Of a DNA stretch of 64,000 nucleotides, positions 61,398 through 64,000 are shown one piece after another; position 1 is the first letter of the stretch; the number at the start of each line of letters is the position of its first letter. The notes below the pieces were generated by a model. It was given only the letters and a program-made list of their open reading frames with translations. It was not told where the DNA came from and did not search any database. The position numbers were made by a program, and so were the translations under genes. This DNA is from Lactobacillus sp. (GTDB lineage Bacteria; Bacillota; Bacilli; Lactobacillales; Lactobacillaceae), in contig JAKVKU010000012.1 of assembly GCA_022484695.1 (NCBI GenBank), forward strand, positions 1 through 64,000. The letters run 5' to 3'.

Positions 61398-62387
61398 ATG
61401 AATAAGAAATTAAAGTATTTAATGGGCTGCTTAGCCATCGCAATTGCCAGTGTGGTTGGGTTAGCCTTTGGTGGCCACGCCCAAGCAGCTGCTAATAATA
61501 CCCAACCGGCGTATGATCACTATTTATTTGTGTATTTTAAATCTTTAAAGTATCGGCCTAACGATCAGCAACTATATTTTGCCGTGAGCCAAGATGGGTT
61601 ACATTTTACTGAACTTAATCATGGCCAACCGGCGATTCCCATGCCAGATTTTGCCATTCGGGACCCATATATCATGCGTCGCCAAGATAATCAAGGCTTT
61701 GACATTGTGGCCACAGCCCAAGATTATCAAAACCGGGAGAACTGGAGCCGGTCTATTTTAGTCATGGATAGTCCCGACCTCTTAGGCTGGGGTTATCATA
61801 TGTCCACTATTAGCTCACCCTACGTGGGCTGTACTTGGGCACCAGAAATGACCTGGGATCCCGATACGGGTAAATATATGATTTATTGGGCCCAAACTAT
61901 CCCCGACGACAATTATTCGAAGCTGGGTATTTGGACCTCACAAACTTCAGACTTAGACACCTATACCACACCAACACCGTATTTCACGTCTGATTCATCC
62001 AGTTTGACGGATTTGACCCTCTTCCAGCAAAATGATCATTACATTCGCTTCACTAAAAATGAAACTGATAAACATGTTTACGAAGATATTGTGCCGAATT
62101 TAAGTGACGTGAACAGCACTCCCATCAATACGCCATTGTTGAATCAAATGGCCTATGTTGAAGGCCCAGAGATGTATAAACTTTACAATAAGAACGAATG
62201 GGTCTTAATGCTTGACCACTATGAAGCCGATGGCTATGAACCGGTAGTTTCCAGTGATCCAAGTAGTGGTAACTTCACCAAGTTGAATCCTAGTGATTAT
62301 TCTATTCCCGATGGTGCCCGTCACGGTTCGATCTTGCCAATTTCAAATGATGAATATAATCGCTTAGTTAATCGCTTTCCAGCTTAA
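61398..62387 (+). CDS. Secreted glycoside hydrolase family 43-like protein
   Basis: A 329-residue exported protein. The signal peptide has a Lys-rich start, a hydrophobic core (LMGCLAIAIASVVGLAFGG) and an AQA|AA cleavage site at about residue 30. The five-bladed propeller features are LYFAVSQDGLHFTEL, RDPYIMR (Asp of the pKa-modulator type), SRSILVMDSPDLLGW, WAPEMTWDPDTGKYMIYWA and VEGPEMYK (acid Glu). The N-terminal general-base Asp is not obvious by eye. The likely substrate is an arabinose- or xylose-containing glycan. No anchor (LPxTG, LysM or SLH) is present, so it should be released. ATG 61398 follows GGGGAG. Confidence 0.83.
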   Translation: MNKKLKYLMGCLAIAIASVVGLAFGGHAQAAANNTQPAYDHYLFVYFKSLKYRPNDQQLYFAVSQDGLHFTELNHGQPAIPMPDFAIRDPYIMRRQDNQGFDIVATAQDYQNRENWSRSILVMDSPDLLGWGYHMSTISSPYVGCTWAPEMTWDPDTGKYMIYWAQTIPDDNYSKLGIWTSQTSDLDTYTTPTPYFTSDSSSLTDLTLFQQNDHYIRFTKNETDKHVYEDIVPNLSDVNSTPINTPLLNQMAYVEGPEMYKLYNKNEWVLMLDHYEADGYEPVVSSDPSSGNFTKLNPSDYSIPDGARHGSILPISNDEYNRLVNRFPA

Positions 62388-62399
62388 TTAGAACAAAAA

Positions 62400-62446
62400 A
62401 TTAAAGGAGCTAACCCTAGGCCATTTACGCCGGAGTTGGCTCCTTT
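62400..62446 (+). terminator. Terminator of GH43 gene
   Basis: AAAGGAGCTAAC / GTTGGCTCCTTT with a T/A-rich flank after the GH43 stop. Confidence 0.8.
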
Positions 62447-62471
62447 ATTGTCAATAGATTGGAGATAACAG

Positions 62472-62768
62472 ATGTCAGATATTTTAGACCAAGTCAAACA
62501 GGCAGCCAGCAAAGAGCCTAAAACACCAGAACAACAATTTTTAAAGTTATCTGAAGAAGTAGGAGAGGCGGCCCAAGCCTTTTTATCGGCCCAAGCCATC
62601 TCAGGCAACGGTTACAAAGGCAAGCACGTTGCCGACGTTCAAGAGGAATTGGTGGATGTGCTATTGGTGACCCTGGCCATTTTATATAAACTAGATACCA
62701 CCGATGCCCGACTGCAAACGTTATTACAACAAAAAGTCGCCAAGTGGTTGGCCAAGCAGGGGCATTGA
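62472..62768 (+). CDS. MazG-like nucleotide pyrophosphohydrolase
   Basis: A 98-residue all-alpha NTP pyrophosphatase-fold protein. The metal-binding EEVGEAAQA (ExxE) helix is at about 28-36 and EELVDVLLV (ExxD) at about 57-65. It is of the single-domain MazG-like kind that hydrolyses aberrant or excess nucleotides; the substrate is unknown. Just upstream lies the GH43 terminator, so it has its own promoter. GGAGATAAC precedes the ATG. Confidence 0.82.
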   Translation: MSDILDQVKQAASKEPKTPEQQFLKLSEEVGEAAQAFLSAQAISGNGYKGKHVADVQEELVDVLLVTLAILYKLDTTDARLQTLLQQKVAKWLAKQGH

Positions 62769-62776
62769 TCTGGAGA

Positions 62777-62810
62777 CAAAAAAGAACCCACGCATTTTCC
62801 GCTACGTGGG
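62777..62810 (-). terminator. Terminator-like hairpin oriented on the minus strand
   Basis: CCCACG / CGTGGG around a 12-nt loop. The T run (GTTCTTTTTTG) is on the minus-strand side only, although the neighbouring genes are on the plus strand. It may end a minus-strand RNA starting in 62811-63010 or act as a roadblock against antisense transcription. Confidence 0.5.
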
Positions 62811-63067
62811 CTGGTATCAATTACAATTACAACTTTAAAATTATCATGAAAAGTTAAAATAAAAGCTTAAGAGCTTATAAATTTTTGTTAGGAATTAATT
62901 AAGAATTTTTAAAATCCAGCGGAAGGGCCTTGGCTTTTGGGAATTTTTTTCCTTTTTGAAGGCAGCAATGCTATAATTCAAAAGGATGTTCGATTTTCGA
63001 CAGGCTGAATTTGTATCAAAACACTACTGGGGAAAGTTTAACTATTATTTTGGAGGATATCGTTGTT

Positions 63068-63508
63068 ATGAACCCGCTTTTATATGCAGTCATTTTTTTA
63101 ATTTTGCTAGGTTATCACGGCTTTTTAATGTATCACATGAAGGATCGCAAAGCTGCTGAGGTGATTATCAATTTAAATCAGCAAATTGCCCAACTAACCA
63201 ATGCCCCAATGCAATCCCTTACCGCTAACCAACGCAATATTGCCAAGGAAATTGCTGCTGGGTCCGTCACTAAAGTGAAGCTTGCAAATTACAGTTTACA
63301 TTACAATTTATATGGCATCGTGGATATTGTTGCCGTGTTGGTCTTTTTCTTTGGCCAATCCTTAGGCATGCCGGCCTTGTCAATTTTGGCCATCATCGCC
63401 ATGTTGATTGGTGAGTTTACCTTAACTTATTGTCTCATGACCCTGCAATCCCTGCGGCATTATTTACGTATTTTAGAAAGCCGTTTGAAGACCGAACCAC
63501 AAGATTAG
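63068..63508 (+). CDS. Membrane protein, function unknown
   Basis: A 146-residue protein with one N-terminal helix (about 3-21), a soluble segment with a Gln/Asn-rich helix and the motif LTANQRNIAKEIAAGSV, then two C-terminal helices and a charged tail. ATG 63068 lies 11 nt after GGAGG; the longer frame from 63011 lacks a ribosome site. The family is not recognised. Confidence 0.6.
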   Translation: MNPLLYAVIFLILLGYHGFLMYHMKDRKAAEVIINLNQQIAQLTNAPMQSLTANQRNIAKEIAAGSVTKVKLANYSLHYNLYGIVDIVAVLVFFFGQSLGMPALSILAIIAMLIGEFTLTYCLMTLQSLRHYLRILESRLKTEPQD

Positions 63509-63526
63509 CCCTGTTAGGGCTTTTTT
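63507..63526 (+). terminator. Short terminator
   Basis: AGCCCT-GTT-AGGGCT followed by TTTTTT at the end of the membrane-protein gene, overlapping the end of the convergent MFS gene. Confidence 0.75.
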
Positions 63527-64000
63527 TAATGGAAAATTTTGGGCTTGCGGTCCACTAACAAACCACAGACCGTTTGAATCAAAGCCATCAGGATCAAGAG
63601 AATCAAGATAAGGTTCCAACTGTGAATCCCATTAAAAATCATCCCCGCTGCAAAAGGACCGGCTGCAGCGATCAAGTAGCCCATGGATTGGACCATCCCA
63701 GAAATTGCTACAGTCTCTTCAAGACTTTCCGTTTTCAAGGGAAATAATATCATGGATAAGTTAAAGGATGAATTGGTACTGACCCCGAGGAAAATACAGC
63801 TGCAGATGGCTAACCAAATTGGCAGTTCTGGCGATAGTAACACGATGAAACCCAAGACGTAGGCCGTTGCCGTGAGCAACATCAGCCCACTTTGCTTAGT
63901 CCGATGACCGGCGATGTTAGGGATGATAAAGGCCATGGGTACCCCGGCCAGTTGGAAAGCGCCCAGTAATAGACTGGCATTATTTTGACTAATACCATGG
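63526..64000 (-). CDS. MFS transporter (CynX/NimT-like), 5' part beyond window
   Basis: The C-terminal part of a Major Facilitator carrier. The frame remains open to the window edge; the segment before the first Met at 63936 reads HGISQNNASLLLGAFQLAG, typical of cyanate permease-like MFS proteins (NxASLLLGAFQLxG). About five helices are visible. Substrate unknown. The true start lies outside the window. Confidence 0.85.
   Translation of the reverse strand, partial: HGISQNNASLLLGAFQLAGVPMAFIIPNIAGHRTKQSGLMLLTATAYVLGFIVLLSPELPIWLAICSCIFLGVSTNSSFNLSMILFPLKTESLEETVAISGMVQSMGYLIAAAGPFAAGMIFNGIHSWNLILILLILMALIQTVCGLLVDRKPKIFH

Overview
The window reads as the chromosome of a lactobacillus (Lactobacillaceae; genus not determined). 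The grounds are six T-box leaders, cre-like CcpA sites, a CIRCE-controlled clpL, L-lactate and L-2-hydroxyisocaproate dehydrogenases, LuxS, many MFS and APC carriers, and a CRISPR array with a lactobacillus-type I-E repeat. No rRNA, tRNA, intact insertion sequence or phage module was seen.

Layout. 1-9 kb: an Ile T-box in front of a PanE-like 2-oxoacid reductase, an Fe-S biosynthesis-fold protein, a membrane protein with CorA, an isochorismatase-like hydrolase, a cre-controlled succinate-semialdehyde dehydrogenase, and a sugar-phosphate isomerase-like protein with a sugar porter. 8.8-16.3 kb: a MerR/SDR/carboxymuconolactone decarboxylase-like unit, two close amino-acid permease paralogues flanking an MFS pump, and L-LDH. 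16.4-20.6 kb: a Met T-box controlling metQNI and an MtnE-like aminotransferase. 20.8-23.9 kb: a compact heme unit (hemQ, MFS carrier, ferrochelatase). 24-26.3 kb: clpL behind CIRCE. 26.3-33.1 kb: a hexuronate catabolic cluster (GntR, uxuB, uxuA, kdgA, uxaC, aldose epimerase-like) with a cre site.

33.2-37.6 kb: L-HicDH, a T-box-controlled amino-acid permease, a Nudix protein, and a second T-box unit with a 36-residue ORF and a 2-oxopent-4-enoate hydratase-like protein. 37.7-43.6 kb (minus strand): azlCD, then a Trp T-box and trpDCFBA without trpE or trpG. 43.8-49.1 kb: luxS, Nudix, AEC carrier, rfbB, PH-domain membrane proteins, VOC protein. 49.3-51.7 kb: an NfnAB/Sud-like flavoprotein/iron-sulfur pair behind a palindromic cre-like site. 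51.8-55.2 kb: a lipase-like protein, a TetR regulator and a multicopper oxidase.

55.3-58.6 kb: a T-box unit with two isocitrate lyase/PEP mutase superfamily proteins (one lacking the catalytic Cys motif) and an MFS carrier. This is the best candidate in the window for an undescribed pathway. 59.3-60.1 kb: an 11-repeat CRISPR array with no cas genes nearby, followed by a frameshifted ORF and a gene-poor stretch. 60.7-64 kb: a YxeA-like protein, a secreted GH43 enzyme, a MazG-like protein, a membrane protein and an incomplete MFS gene running off the right edge.

Across the window amino-acid supply dominates the regulation. Met, Trp and probably branched-chain tRNA charging gate transport (metQNI, a permease), biosynthesis (trp) and 2-oxo/2-hydroxy acid conversion (PanE-like, hydratase, lyase). 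Carbon catabolite sites mark the hexuronate, SSADH and NfnAB-like units. All functions are assigned by reading motifs in the sequence; no database search was run.
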